Positions 24,701 to 30,962 of a stretch of 64,000 bases of DNA are shown piece after piece. The DNA comes from Kitasatospora terrestris. GTDB taxonomy: Bacteria > Actinomycetota > Actinomycetes > Streptomycetales > Streptomycetaceae. The DNA lies in the NCBI RefSeq assembly GCF_039542905.1, contig NZ_BAABIS010000001.1:868001-932000 (forward strand), read 5' to 3'. The translations under genes were made by a program, and so were the position numbers. How positions within the stretch are numbered: position 1 is the first letter of the stretch; each line of letters starts with the position of its first letter. Under the pieces are notes generated by a model, which saw only the letters and a program-made list of their open reading frames with translations, had not been told where the DNA came from and searched no databases.

Positions 24701-26648
24701 CGTGCTCCGGGGCCGGTGTGTGCTCCTGCGCCGGCTGCTCGTGCCGGGGCGCCGCCTGCTGCACCGGCTCGTGGTCGCCGCGCTGCGCCACCGGCTCGTG
24801 GGTGGGCTGCTCCTGACGGCCCACCGGGTCGTGCGACACCGGCGGAGCCGCCTGCTCGTGGCCCGGCCGGGAACCCTCCGGACGCGGCGCGGACTCGTGC
24901 GAGGCCGGCGGAGCCGTCTCCGGGCGCACCGACTGCTCGTGACGCGGCGCCTGCTCCTGACGCGGCGGCGCGGACTCGTGGGACGCCGGCGGAGCCGTCT
25001 CCGGACGGGCCGTGTTCTCCTGACGGCCCACCGGGTCGTGCGACACCGGCGGAGCCGCCTGCTCGTGGCCCGGCCTGGAACCCTCCGGACGCGGCGCGGA
25101 CTCGTGCGAGGCCGGCGGGGCCGTCTCCGGGCGCACCGACTGCTCGTGACGCGGCGCCTGCTCCTGGCGCGGCGGCGCGGACTCGTGCGAACCCGTCTCC
25201 TGGCGCGGCACCGACTCGTGGGCGACCGGCGGAGCCGCCTGCCCGTGGTTCGATCCGGCACCCTCCGGACGCGGCGCCGGCTCGTGTGCGGTCGGCGTCT
25301 CGTGGCCGCCCTGGCGCGGGACGTTGCCGGCGCCTCCGGCCGTCGCCTCGTGGGTCGGCGGTGCGGTGTGGCTGCCACCGGCGGACGCCGGGGCCTCGCT
25401 CGACCGTCCCGAGCCGAACGGGCTCAGCCCGTTCACCTTCGACTCGCCCGCGCCCGTACCGGTGCCCGAGCCCGCGTGCGTGCCCGCACCGGAACCGAGG
25501 CCCGGACCCGAAGCCGATCCCGACCCGGCGCTCGCGTGCGAACCGGCGCCCGACCCTGCGGCCGTCCCGGTCCCGTCGTCGACCGACCGCGTGCCGGAGC
25601 CGGAGCCGGAGCCGGACGGGGAGCCGCTGCCGCCGGTCGGTCCGTGGTAGCCGGCCTCGCCCGTGGAGGTGCTGGGCTTGTTGAAGGTGGGCGGTCCGTC
25701 GTGGGTCCCGCCGGTGTTCGGCAGGTCCAGGTGCGGGACCTCGGCGGGCTTGGGGGCGTTGGCGTGGCCCTTGATCGCGGAGGCGCCGGCGTGCAGGCCC
25801 GCGCCCGCACCGCCGGAGAGTCCGGAGCCGAGCAGGGACTCGCTGTCGACCTTGCCGGTGGTGATGAGCTGGGTGGAGACGTCCGCGCCGACGCCGACGA
25901 CCGCGCCGGTGCCCATCTTGCCGGCGGTGGAGTTCAGCGCGCCTTCCATACCGAGCTTCTTGCCGGCACCGCCGATGCCCTTGCCGATCAGGTGGCCGGA
26001 GGCGCCGCCGATCGCGCCGCCGAGCGCGTTCTGGCCGAGCTCCTTCGTGTCGATGCTCTTGCGGTGGCCCTCGGCGAGTTCGATGCCCTGGGCGAGCAGG
26101 TTGATCGCGGCCATCTGGGCGGCCTGCTTGGCCGCCATCTGGAGCATTTCCTTGAGCAGGGTCTTCAGGACGGTGGAGACCACGGTCCGGCTGGCCCCGA
26201 TCATCACCGGCACCTGGAGCAGCGAGGCTCCCGCGGTGAACGGGGCCTCGGCCTCGGCGGTGGCGAGCTCGAAGGCGAGGATGCCGAGCTGCGCGATGAT
26301 CTGGATCTTCGCGGTCTCGGCGGAGTTGGCCATCTGCTCCAGCATGTCGCCCATGCCGTTGAGCGCGTTGATCGCGCCGGGCAGGTAGCCGGGGTCCTCC
26401 TGGGTGCCCTTGCCGGTGGTGAACTTGGCCCAGTACGTGTTCAACGCCTCGGCGGCGACGCCCTGCTGGCCGTCGAGCGCCCGCTTGATCGCGGCGTCGG
26501 AGCTGTGCGTGGCGTCCTTCAGGCCCTCGGCGGCCTTGCGGCAGTGCTCGGCCATGTCGCGGAGCTGGTCCTCGTCCGCCTCGGGCCAACGGCAGCCCGC
26601 GAGCAGCAGGAGAACCCACTGGAGGGGCTCGGGGAGTTCGACAGCCAT
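15774..26648 (-). CDS. Giant multi-domain polymorphic toxin of ESX type (3,624 residues)
   Basis: Visible order: residues 1-230, a helical ESX/CpnT-like export module (ELPEPLQWVLLLLAG...) and a Gly-zipper hydrophobic stretch; about 330-1030, Pro/His/Glu-rich disorder with a 207-bp tandem repeat; about 1040-1290, a TIKI/ChaN/PMT-like domain with GEAH (1130-1133) and GKAH (1266-1269); about 1500-1790, an anthrax-lethal-factor-like metalloprotease with HEFTH (1682-1686) and Glu1739 in EYFAQVTNAYL; about 1850-2500, coiled coil and an unknown region; about 2950-3200, a Cys module GGMNGCAF (Cys3025) plus LWHFQ, possibly CNF1-like; end, papain-fold toxin deamidase with Cys3450, His3529, Asp3545. Four short basic clusters (2754, 2772, 3354, 3374) resemble nuclear-localisation signals. 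It is the last gene of the ESX-like operon, three bases after the WXG-like gene. Export and targets are inferred. Confidence 0.9.
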   Translation of the reverse strand: MAVELPEPLQWVLLLLAGCRWPEADEDQLRDMAEHCRKAAEGLKDATHSSDAAIKRALDGQQGVAAEALNTYWAKFTTGKGTQEDPGYLPGAINALNGMGDMLEQMANSAETAKIQIIAQLGILAFELATAEAEAPFTAGASLLQVPVMIGASRTVVSTVLKTLLKEMLQMAAKQAAQMAAINLLAQGIELAEGHRKSIDTKELGQNALGGAIGGASGHLIGKGIGGAGKKLGMEGALNSTAGKMGTGAVVGVGADVSTQLITTGKVDSESLLGSGLSGGAGAGLHAGASAIKGHANAPKPAEVPHLDLPNTGGTHDGPPTFNKPSTSTGEAGYHGPTGGSGSPSGSGSGSGTRSVDDGTGTAAGSGAGSHASAGSGSASGPGLGSGAGTHAGSGTGTGAGESKVNGLSPFGSGRSSEAPASAGGSHTAPPTHEATAGGAGNVPRQGGHETPTAHEPAPRPEGAGSNHGQAAPPVAHESVPRQETGSHESAPPRQEQAPRHEQSVRPETAPPASHESAPRPEGSRPGHEQAAPPVSHDPVGRQENTARPETAPPASHESAPPRQEQAPRHEQSVRPETAPPASHESAPRPEGSRPGHEQAAPPVSHDPVGRQEQPTHEPVAQRGDHEPVQQAAPRHEQPAQEHTPAPEHAGQGSTPRHEPAVEQNGAGNAPRHEQPRHEPATAHDGPENTPRQEQPGTSGGPRPAVHEQPPAADQAAGHAGGPVRGSVPESSDVAPQRGGAAVPNLSGMLGGAAHLAGSGSDTHLDGGTRIAGGQTQTRPAPGPETVPGHVVPDSAGSTGQQPAGTPPMPGGFVPGPVAGGGAAHNPGGGSRTPSTHGPTGPVSNRPVEPTPQPAGGTLRPGAGRTSDTHVPPPPPPPQHQAGGAPRTLGDPNGPSSSTPRTGRTGDEHLPPPPPPPSGNDRIRPIDEAPTPHELAQLHQHPNGPSLIHPPQADAAALAQYKSNNKFNFKLTGELQAAANTLPHSSWGRHDSGVLTPSGRPDVKVSPYSQSFKTHLDPLTLKALHPHASNAITGPLRTALGDGAVEFNGNRVLEAAGGLDFRTQEHFQQQEIRRNVLERLARHDSEQTWHPVGEQRVNEHLDGSNSAMDGANRLLNGHGGHPGHDGIVLGEAHNQSPSWRFLNENMHDLKAAGVDRIYVESLRDDAFRQHLDEFQRPGGTMSPNLEKMLRTYDSNTNSPAGHGLYETVVKAKEEGVTVHAVDGYPARRPGGAGPLPLQERARLLNSYMNHAISESGGTGKYVLVTGKAHVHEHPNSDGHRIPGVAEMLGVPAVRLTDSGRPNPGGAPHDASAATDPGNMRLGYLAPEPTGYDPANRPLQHGNGAPPAPPAAPVPHQGEGSSSQSNQHLGSDNSPPPPPVSHQGEGSGSPSTRSLGSDSTPPAPPAPPTQHGTAGSSPSGHQPPAATTTPAASHNAPPSTAHNQPPTTGHTNPPATGQHNTPSTSSHDQFLDRQRQARDAELQALSNRTPVRDAVDQLGREQRPVATPPVGADRLRQDLPGMTPQERARELASLTPENRRWLARDPQTVDALKNGLPPKDFARTAAELMVHVDPRAERAASARQEAQQQIARMLQDPETTARLLKNGADVVVVPKDVRMPDVPELNNLRGVHNNSSAGAGRGYDDMRGSGGRHSAVTEENLLGEHTPIGHGGHYEDGYSTTTHEFTHTVHRYGLDANDQKLITDTFNQKQGDPNAAWPDGPRHDGSGKPVDNYSSRDEQEYFAQVTNAYLGNNHGTDPYTGQPRNNGADWVRQHEPAVLPLLERLYGKDPGAVHAGPANPVHATAAENRMYEGFREFMDQVDGNGSNPPAHQQPTTPPPTPPAANPAQHGGSSSHLPPPPPKAPGFGSKPAADDGYSHKIDGEKTFDAIKDFLPDSAEFDKVKDTLKKYERSALIDGDTDAIMHAYEQQKQLHVDVLRRNVPEQLDAVNHRLDAIAHETPDRQAELAGEKHNLETAKAHLEGQRDRLAVYEHELARLKGEPKAGTAEFKALQDARAQAEPRIAKDAMARIEEQRKSVADLRTSADQRLQDAENAYQGEKTKRISGGGKDESAAEKAAKTTRNVYESRVEDLKLREQELAKDLQARKDALAGNYGATPPKPKKGADQLFADGAYRAAFGYSDHGVMAGEPHAEKTARRMEDGKVKLGTAVVNRNHVVADYMVHKYVTAAVFKARSFGDEQHRVEASRTFSDFADTMAPDQHRVLDKAGKQAAKRLGANDMEHAALAWRDLGYTAKDVDLGKAYGNDGLESAFAPAKLDDPASAAAARDEVRNQLDRSGLVGPAKAEFDRYADTVQRFSDAPSPQHLAEMKDALADVRTKVREQAVEDLALVHGITGPHRLDDAVAAARQAAAEPPAGPGNSPAHERLADRIDDLAGSYDRLGQDRQDLKSLADQLRNDPGAVRPEQLEAFADKLPNEREQLRQDEVDRRREEAAQTLKPGGTPAAQQKAAEKLLPKADADIAAVAQQYGGGFPRAGAGENHPAGLFDRAVQAKVEDVPKLIEEITAGLSNSASNLRFGDELTNKWIQNFLDPHVVRDQDVLTAVAKGDLPPEALYSPHTLDLLRGLRTLEDTGLAPRELRDLMAPKTEADMVDLHQPGQKPSASAVNIADEHGMLNHAGGDTPVSSSGDFTRQPGQSANPVVGSEALHDPARDARPGAEGHEIGATPPPATPRPATSQDTDVVMATQDHDTPTASQVHDVPMASQDHDVPMLSQNQNQNQSQDHSMASQQTVRPEKRRLDPDDDVLMTDAPPSKRRATDAVPTPPPPPPVTHPAADGHQGTGTRGFGSLPSPPPPPTTGHNSGSGSGASHQTAAEHGGTPEHQGPQHDGQHHEADPQHPHEDADQQLPPVEPLLPPVGTPEHGIMHDPGSFLRDTPVGVDFGSGLKLRTEGLQQHQVNSFLARFEDSDRHWFALVRDPARSTPDRDAFVLTPAWEKYAQHSEDFRPPAGVRLPDPMPDHHYVTALYAPYKSGTAGEDHTIGHVEVPLHPDPARPGDALVFTGGMNGCAFVATDVNPHTDTFQLWHFQSYSAKNNLIGGADFRAGKTVTDWFGPDEYRSPHPFTFEVTNVLHHGPDGWQITSQESVQEHGNPHIGRQTTRPFRLDPPTEADRVRMTVGPYHINAKEQVERFDDLANKLVGKLPPATDQKLLPVRNELLAQVRDMRARLAQQADAVGALKQPDTTMQQVHDGAVALHQQAAADHQFAQDQAMLFTARISAMGHSSERFHELESLQRQLFAEFAPQNDRSWLSVMSRDSAGQLQSLADAQQHDPAAGFGSLPTSTPPATTHGTGTGTGTPEHRQSDPMDVDQADRTAPHQRDADGDAVMHEPAQPNDRKRGRDEDDDPDEQPVAEREAKRRRTPSYENTDAVMHDRGYQAVDREHPLTQELVRYLGGEPTVHPPMSSLLLGKVNPHAAPVHPAEGFRVGNDLNACLENVEAYRDTHFGRPRVSGQTLHGTVEPIPGNTLWKRHDGPALFGEGDAAVAKLMDTVRAGGPGSFATVLGAGKEGAGHAVALVHDRDGQLRWADLTDRKVTPATGRMPENFRSGWTLWASVADPRENNISGPHDPDFMDTYSTFTRPGPEPTPEPMDVDGFGEGRSTGDPKGA
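24811..25190. repeat. 207-bp tandem duplication in toxin linker
   Basis: The sequence from 24811 recurs at 25018 with near identity over about 170 bases. In frame it gives two copies of a 69-residue Pro/His/Glu-rich unit (SHESAPRPEGSRPGHEQ, PPVSHDPVGRQE). Confidence 0.85.
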
Positions 26649-26651
26649 GGG

Positions 26652-27587
26652 TCAGTGCCTTCCGCTGGGACGGATCCGCGGGGTCACCGGGATGTGTACG
26701 GGGTTGTTCACGGGCGCGCTCGGAAGCGTCGGCGCCTGGGGAATCGGGCTCGCACCGGTGTCCATGCCGTTGAACGCGGAGGTGATCGACTCGTCCGCGT
26801 TCTGGTAGCCCTCGGCCATCGCCTTGATGCCGTCGGCGATGCCCTTCAGCGCGTCGGGCAGGCCCTTGACGACCTCCAGGGTGTCCTTGCTGTACTTCAG
26901 GTAGCCCTTCTCACCCTCGGCGAACTTCTTGCCGGACTCGTCGTTGCCCCACGGGTGCTGCGCCTCCAGCGAGGGCAGGAAGGCGCTCAGCGAGGTGTAG
27001 AGGGAGCGGACCTGCTCGGACGCGGCGAGCAGCGGCGAGACCGCCGCCCGGTACTGCTCCGGGGCAACCCGGAAGCCCTGCCCGGCACCGCCCCCGCCGT
27101 CACCGGACGCGGCCCTGCGCTTGCCCGTCTCCGGCGCGGTCAGACGCTGCTGCGCGGCCTGGGCCGGAACCGTGCCCGACATCCGGCGCAGCGGCTCCGC
27201 GGCGACGGCGTCCACGGCGGTGCGGGCCGTGAGCCCGTCCTGCAGCCGCTCGGTCCCGGACACCGCCTGCAACGGCTCCGCCGCCGTCCTCCCCGACACC
27301 GCCTGCAACGGCTCAGCCGCGACCCGTCCGCTCACCGCCTGCAACGGCTCGGCCTGCATCTCGGCGGCCCGGAGCGTCGTCGGCTCCGCGGGCATCGCGT
27401 CGGCCAGCCGGGCCCGCTGCATCGGTTCGGCCTGCACCTCCGCCATGCGCGCCTGGAGCATCGGCTCGGCGGGGACGCCCTCGGCGGCGACCGTGCCGAT
27501 CCGCATGCCTTCCACCCGGGTCAGGTGGGCGGGTTCGACCCGGGCGGTGGCCTCGGCCTCGTACCAGGCCGGCTCGTCGTTGCTCAT
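26652..27587 (-). CDS. WXG100-like ESX protein with AAEPLQAVSGR repeats
   Basis: 311 residues. The N-terminal half carries degenerate repeats of the type VQAEPMQRARLAD and three near-exact 12-residue units AAEPLQAVSGR(T/V). The C-terminal half (about 170-290) is an all-helical WXG100-like domain: a hinge HPWGNDESGKKFAEGEKGY between helices, the streptomycete form of the W-x-G turn, then DALKGIADGIKAMAEGYQNADESI. Such proteins form dimers and are exported by type VII secretion, often as chaperone or partner of the toxin encoded next door. It ends three bases before the giant toxin start, which indicates coupled expression. Start ATG 27587 (MSNDEPAWYE). Confidence 0.85.
   Translation of the reverse strand: MSNDEPAWYEAEATARVEPAHLTRVEGMRIGTVAAEGVPAEPMLQARMAEVQAEPMQRARLADAMPAEPTTLRAAEMQAEPLQAVSGRVAAEPLQAVSGRTAAEPLQAVSGTERLQDGLTARTAVDAVAAEPLRRMSGTVPAQAAQQRLTAPETGKRRAASGDGGGGAGQGFRVAPEQYRAAVSPLLAASEQVRSLYTSLSAFLPSLEAQHPWGNDESGKKFAEGEKGYLKYSKDTLEVVKGLPDALKGIADGIKAMAEGYQNADESITSAFNGMDTGASPIPQAPTLPSAPVNNPVHIPVTPRIRPSGRH
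27259..27357. repeat. 36-bp coding repeat, three copies
   Basis: The core caccgcctgcaacggctc recurs every 36 bases (units near 27259, 27295, 27331), encoding 12-residue units of the WXG-like protein. Confidence 0.8.
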
Positions 27588-27634
27588 GGTGTCGGTGTTC
27601 CTTCGTCAGTGCGGGTGCGACGGGCGGGCGCGGT

Positions 27635-29857
27635 TCAGTCCGCGGCGGGCGCGGCGAGCCGGGTGAGTGCGGCGCGCAGGAAGGGGCTGGGGACCTGGTA
27701 GCCGCCCTCCTCGCGGAGCGGGGCGGGCCGGGCAGGGGCTTCCGCGGCCGGGGTGCCGGGGGCGGCGGCCGTCGGGGTGCCCGGGGTGGCGGCCACGGAG
27801 ACGGCCGGGGTGGCGGCGGTCTCCGGCGCGTCGGGGTGTCCGCGGCGCGCCGCAGCGGCCCGGGAGCGCTCCAGGTAGCCCTCGTCCTCCTCGCCGGCCG
27901 GTTCCACTGCTGTGACGGCGCGCTCCTGACGGGCCGCCGGCTCGACCGGAGCCGTGGCCGTCGCCGCAGTCCCGGGCACGGTCGCCGTCTCGGCCGCGGT
28001 CGCCGGCTCGGTGCCGTCGCCGCCCGCCGGGGCGCCGAGCAGCACGCCGGCGAGCTGGTTGAGGACCGCCTGCTCGCTGGTGGGGCCGGGGGCGGCCGCG
28101 GGTGCCGGTGCGGGTGCCGCGAAGGTGCCGTCGGCGCGTGCGTCGTCCAGCCAGCCCTGGCGGGCGCGCTGCCAGCGGCGGTCCCGCTGGACGGCATCGC
28201 CGGCCTGGCCGAGGATGCCGGCGTCCGTGGTCGGCAGCTCCTCCTCCTCGCCGCCTTCGGTGCCGAAGCGGGTGGGGCTGAGGAAACGGTTGCCCTTGCG
28301 GCCTCCCCCGCCGCCGCCGCGCCCACCGGCACCGGCGCCGGGCATGTGGCCCATGCCGCCGCCCATGCCGCCCGCGGCGCCGGCCCGGGCCCCACTGCCT
28401 GCGGCTCCGGCTCCGGCACCACCGGCCGCGCCGGCGCGGCCCATCGCTCCGGCTGCGGCGGCGCCGCCCATGCCGCCGCCCATGCCGCCGGCCGACGCCG
28501 CGCCGAGGCCGCCCGCTCGCGCCGAGGCGACGCCGTCCGCCCCGCCGCCGAAGGCGCCGGCGCCACCGAGCGCACCGCCGAGCGCGCTGCCGAGGCCGCC
28601 CGCCCCACCGAACGGGGACAGGCCGCCGGCCCCGGAGCCGCCTGCTCCGCCGCCCAGGGCGCCACCGAGTCCGCCGCCGACTCCGAGGCCGGTGCCGAGC
28701 GCCGAACCGCCCGCGCCCCCGCCGAGGTTGAGGTCGGACATCCCGGCGAGGTTCAGCGAGCCGTGGCTCGGGCTGAGCGGCAGTGGCGTGAAGGTCGGGG
28801 TGCCGGCGCCGACGCCCGCGCCGCCGCCGAGGTCCAGCTGGGTGGGGGTCAGCGGGGTGAACGGCTTCAGCCTCGGCGTGTCCGACCCGCCGCCCCCGCC
28901 GTGGGCGCCGTCACCGCCGCCGTACGCGCCGCCGCCTCCACCGGCGCCACCGCCGTACGATCCGCCCCCGCCGCCCCCGCCGCCGTCACCGCCGGCCCCG
29001 TCGAATCCGATCGGGTTGGGGGCGGGCATGGCGAAGGGGGCGGTACCGGCGACGGCGTTCATCGGCAGGCCGGTGGCCGGGTCGATCGCCGCACCCGGCA
29101 CCAGCGGCAGGCCCGTCGTGGGGTCGATCGCCGTGCCGGGCGGGATCGGCAGGCCCGTCGTGGGGTCGATGGCGGTACCGGCCGGGATCGGCAGGCCGGT
29201 CCGCGGGTCGATCGCGAGGGCGGGGCGGCCGTCCACGGCGGTGCGGGCGCTCAGCGTCCCGTCGCCACCGGCGCCGCCCCCGGAACCGCCCGCGCCGTTG
29301 AGGGTGCAGGTCTTGCCCATGCCGGTCATGTCGGCGATGTGGCCGGCGCTGGTGCGCAGCATGCCGTCGACGCCATTGCCGACCTCGCCGATGTACTGGT
29401 GGTAGGTGGCGGCGGCCTGCTTGATGCCCTCGGACTGGGCGATGTCGTCGTTCTTGCCGGCCGGGTTCTGCTCGATGTACTCCTTGGCGTACTGGAGTTC
29501 GCGGATCATCTCGTTCTTGGTGCCGGTCAGCGCCCGGGTCGCGCCGTGCAGGCTCTGGGCGAGGCCGTGTCCGGCCTGCAGGGTGGTGGCGACGTGCGAG
29601 CCGTCGCCGGCGGCGAACTTCTCCAGGTACTGCTGGAAGCTGTCGGCGGCCGGTCCGGACATGCTGGCCATCGCGCGCTGCGCGGCCTGGGCGATCGCCT
29701 GGACGTGGGTGCCGGCGACCTCGTTCCACTTGTCCCAGGCTTCGGCGAGCCGGGCCAGCAGCTCCTCGTCGCCGTCCGGGAAGGCGATGTCCGCGCCGTT
29801 CTCGTTGCTCTGCACGGTCTTGAGTACTTCGGCGAGGTCGGCCGGCAGCTCGATCAT
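27635..29857 (-). CDS. Gly-rich ESX-type secreted protein
   Basis: 740 residues. Residues 1-190 form an ESX/CpnT-N-like helical domain (MIELPADLAEVLKTVQSN..., AWDKWNEVAGTHVQAIAQ) that resembles the start of the giant toxin. Next come four 14-residue repeats AIDPTTGLPIPPGT (about 215-270), a long Gly/Ala-rich linker (about 290-545), a conserved-looking block GNRFLSPTRFGTEGGEEEELPTTDAGILGQ...RQGWLDDAR (about 550-600) and an Ala/Pro-rich tail. The RFL-PTRFG-type block is common in streptomycete ESX-locus proteins (from memory). Likely a secreted structural or adaptor protein of the operon. Start ATG 29857. Confidence 0.8.
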   Translation of the reverse strand: MIELPADLAEVLKTVQSNENGADIAFPDGDEELLARLAEAWDKWNEVAGTHVQAIAQAAQRAMASMSGPAADSFQQYLEKFAAGDGSHVATTLQAGHGLAQSLHGATRALTGTKNEMIRELQYAKEYIEQNPAGKNDDIAQSEGIKQAAATYHQYIGEVGNGVDGMLRTSAGHIADMTGMGKTCTLNGAGGSGGGAGGDGTLSARTAVDGRPALAIDPRTGLPIPAGTAIDPTTGLPIPPGTAIDPTTGLPLVPGAAIDPATGLPMNAVAGTAPFAMPAPNPIGFDGAGGDGGGGGGGGSYGGGAGGGGGAYGGGDGAHGGGGGSDTPRLKPFTPLTPTQLDLGGGAGVGAGTPTFTPLPLSPSHGSLNLAGMSDLNLGGGAGGSALGTGLGVGGGLGGALGGGAGGSGAGGLSPFGGAGGLGSALGGALGGAGAFGGGADGVASARAGGLGAASAGGMGGGMGGAAAAGAMGRAGAAGGAGAGAAGSGARAGAAGGMGGGMGHMPGAGAGGRGGGGGGRKGNRFLSPTRFGTEGGEEEELPTTDAGILGQAGDAVQRDRRWQRARQGWLDDARADGTFAAPAPAPAAAPGPTSEQAVLNQLAGVLLGAPAGGDGTEPATAAETATVPGTAATATAPVEPAARQERAVTAVEPAGEEDEGYLERSRAAAARRGHPDAPETAATPAVSVAATPGTPTAAAPGTPAAEAPARPAPLREEGGYQVPSPFLRAALTRLAAPAAD
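29061..29215. repeat. 42-bp coding repeat, four copies
   Basis: gtcgat recurs at 29081, 29123, 29165 and 29207, exactly 42 bases apart, encoding the 14-residue AIDPxTGLPxxxGT units of the 740-residue protein. Confidence 0.85.
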
Positions 29858-29882
29858 GGCGGGAGGCTCTCCGGAAGGTGTC

Positions 29883-29929
29883 GGTGACGGTTCGGCGGGG
29901 CCGTCACCGGTGTGGTCCGGTGACGGCCC
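29883..29929 (-). promoter_or_regulatory. Two mutually exclusive hairpins inside the ESX operon
   Basis: CCGTCACC (29901-29908) can pair either with GGTGACGG at 29883-29890 (8 bp) or, within a 13-bp stem, 29898-29910 with 29917-29929 (loop TGTGGT). It lies in the 202-bp gap between the small ESX gene and the 740-residue gene, so it could set read-through from the first to the second. Confidence 0.5.
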
Positions 29930-30059
29930 GTCGGGGCTGGGGGTGCCAAGGGCGTGGTGGCGGCCGGCCGGGCGGGCGGTCCTCGGCGTCGGGTGGTTCG
30001 ACGCCGGGCCGTCGCCGCTCGGGCCGGCCGGCGGGAGGTCGTCGGGACCTCCTCGGGGA

Positions 30060-30707
30060 TCAGATCAGCATGTGTCCGCCGCCGCCCCCGTGCGGCCGGT
30101 CCACGAACAGCGGGTTCGGGTGGTCGTTGTAGTCCAGGTCCGGCGCGTCGGGGTCGTGGTAGCCGACTCCGGCGTCGGGGACGCTGACCGGGGCGACCGG
30201 CGGGGGCGGGGCGACCGGGTCGAGGTCCGGGAGGGTCCTCCCGACGGGCATCGCCAGCGGTGCGGCGGCGACCCCGTCCGGCAGGCTCACGCCGACCTGG
30301 GTGGCGGCGGCGGGCACCGTCCCCGACGGCAGGCTCAGGGCAGCCGGCGAGGCGGGCACCGCCCCGGTGCCGCTGATCCCCGACAGCGCGGACGCCACCT
30401 GCTCGTCGTTGGAGGAGTGGCGCGCCGCCATGGTCAGCAGGTTCTCGCCCATCGCGGAGGCGTTGCGCATCAGCACCCTGATGCCCTCCAGCACCTGCTC
30501 CTGGTGCTGGGCGAGGCCGCCGACCGAGGAGCCGGACCCCTGCAGCGACTTGCCGAGCAGGTCGGTGCCGTAGACCGAGGCCTGGACCTGCTTGAAGACG
30601 GCCTCCAGCTGGTTGGCCGGGCCCTCCAGCTCCTTCAGCAACCCCATGATCGTCTTGGCTGACGCCTGGACCTCGTCGAGGTCGATCCACACCGATTCGC
30701 CGGCCAT
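30060..30707 (-). CDS. Small ESX/WXG100-like protein with Pro-rich tail
   Basis: 215 residues. The first 110 are helical without a signal peptide (VWIDLDEVQASAKTIMGLLKELEGPANQLEAVFKQVQ...LAQHQEQVLEGIRVLMRNASAMGENLL), fitting an ESAT-6-like helical hairpin, though no clear W-x-G is visible. The rest is Ala/Pro-rich, ending DLDYNDHPNPLFVDRPHGGGGGHMLI. Start ATG 30707 chosen because GGGAGGGG lies about 9 bases upstream; the frame stays open further upstream but without support. It is the first of the four ESX-like genes and is followed by a hairpin region. 30708-30962 is non-coding and may hold the operon promoter. Confidence 0.78.
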   Translation of the reverse strand: MAGESVWIDLDEVQASAKTIMGLLKELEGPANQLEAVFKQVQASVYGTDLLGKSLQGSGSSVGGLAQHQEQVLEGIRVLMRNASAMGENLLTMAARHSSNDEQVASALSGISGTGAVPASPAALSLPSGTVPAAATQVGVSLPDGVAAAPLAMPVGRTLPDLDPVAPPPPVAPVSVPDAGVGYHDPDAPDLDYNDHPNPLFVDRPHGGGGGHMLI

Positions 30708-30962
30708 CCCCGGACACCCCTCCCGCTGACTCTGCCCCGTGGTTCGGGCGGCAAGGGACTTCCGGGCCCCCGGGGCGACCGGGTGAGCAGAAGCGGACGC
30801 GGTGCCACGGGCGCCACCGGGAAACCCACGGCGGCCGCACCCTCCCAGACTCCCCCGCGCCACTTGCGCCCCGCATGCGCGTCGCTAACGTCTCGTCAAC
30901 CGATTTCCGCAGCTCGCCGCCGGAGTGCCGGCCCGCACCGGGCCGGCGCCGGTCCGTCCCGC

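Noticed and set aside
18261..27701. A 9.4-kb open frame on the plus strand opposite the giant toxin
   Set aside because: It is the antisense shadow of a GC-biased gene: Arg/Val/Gly/Leu-rich, no domain, no ribosome-binding site, while the minus strand shows several recognisable catalytic motifs.
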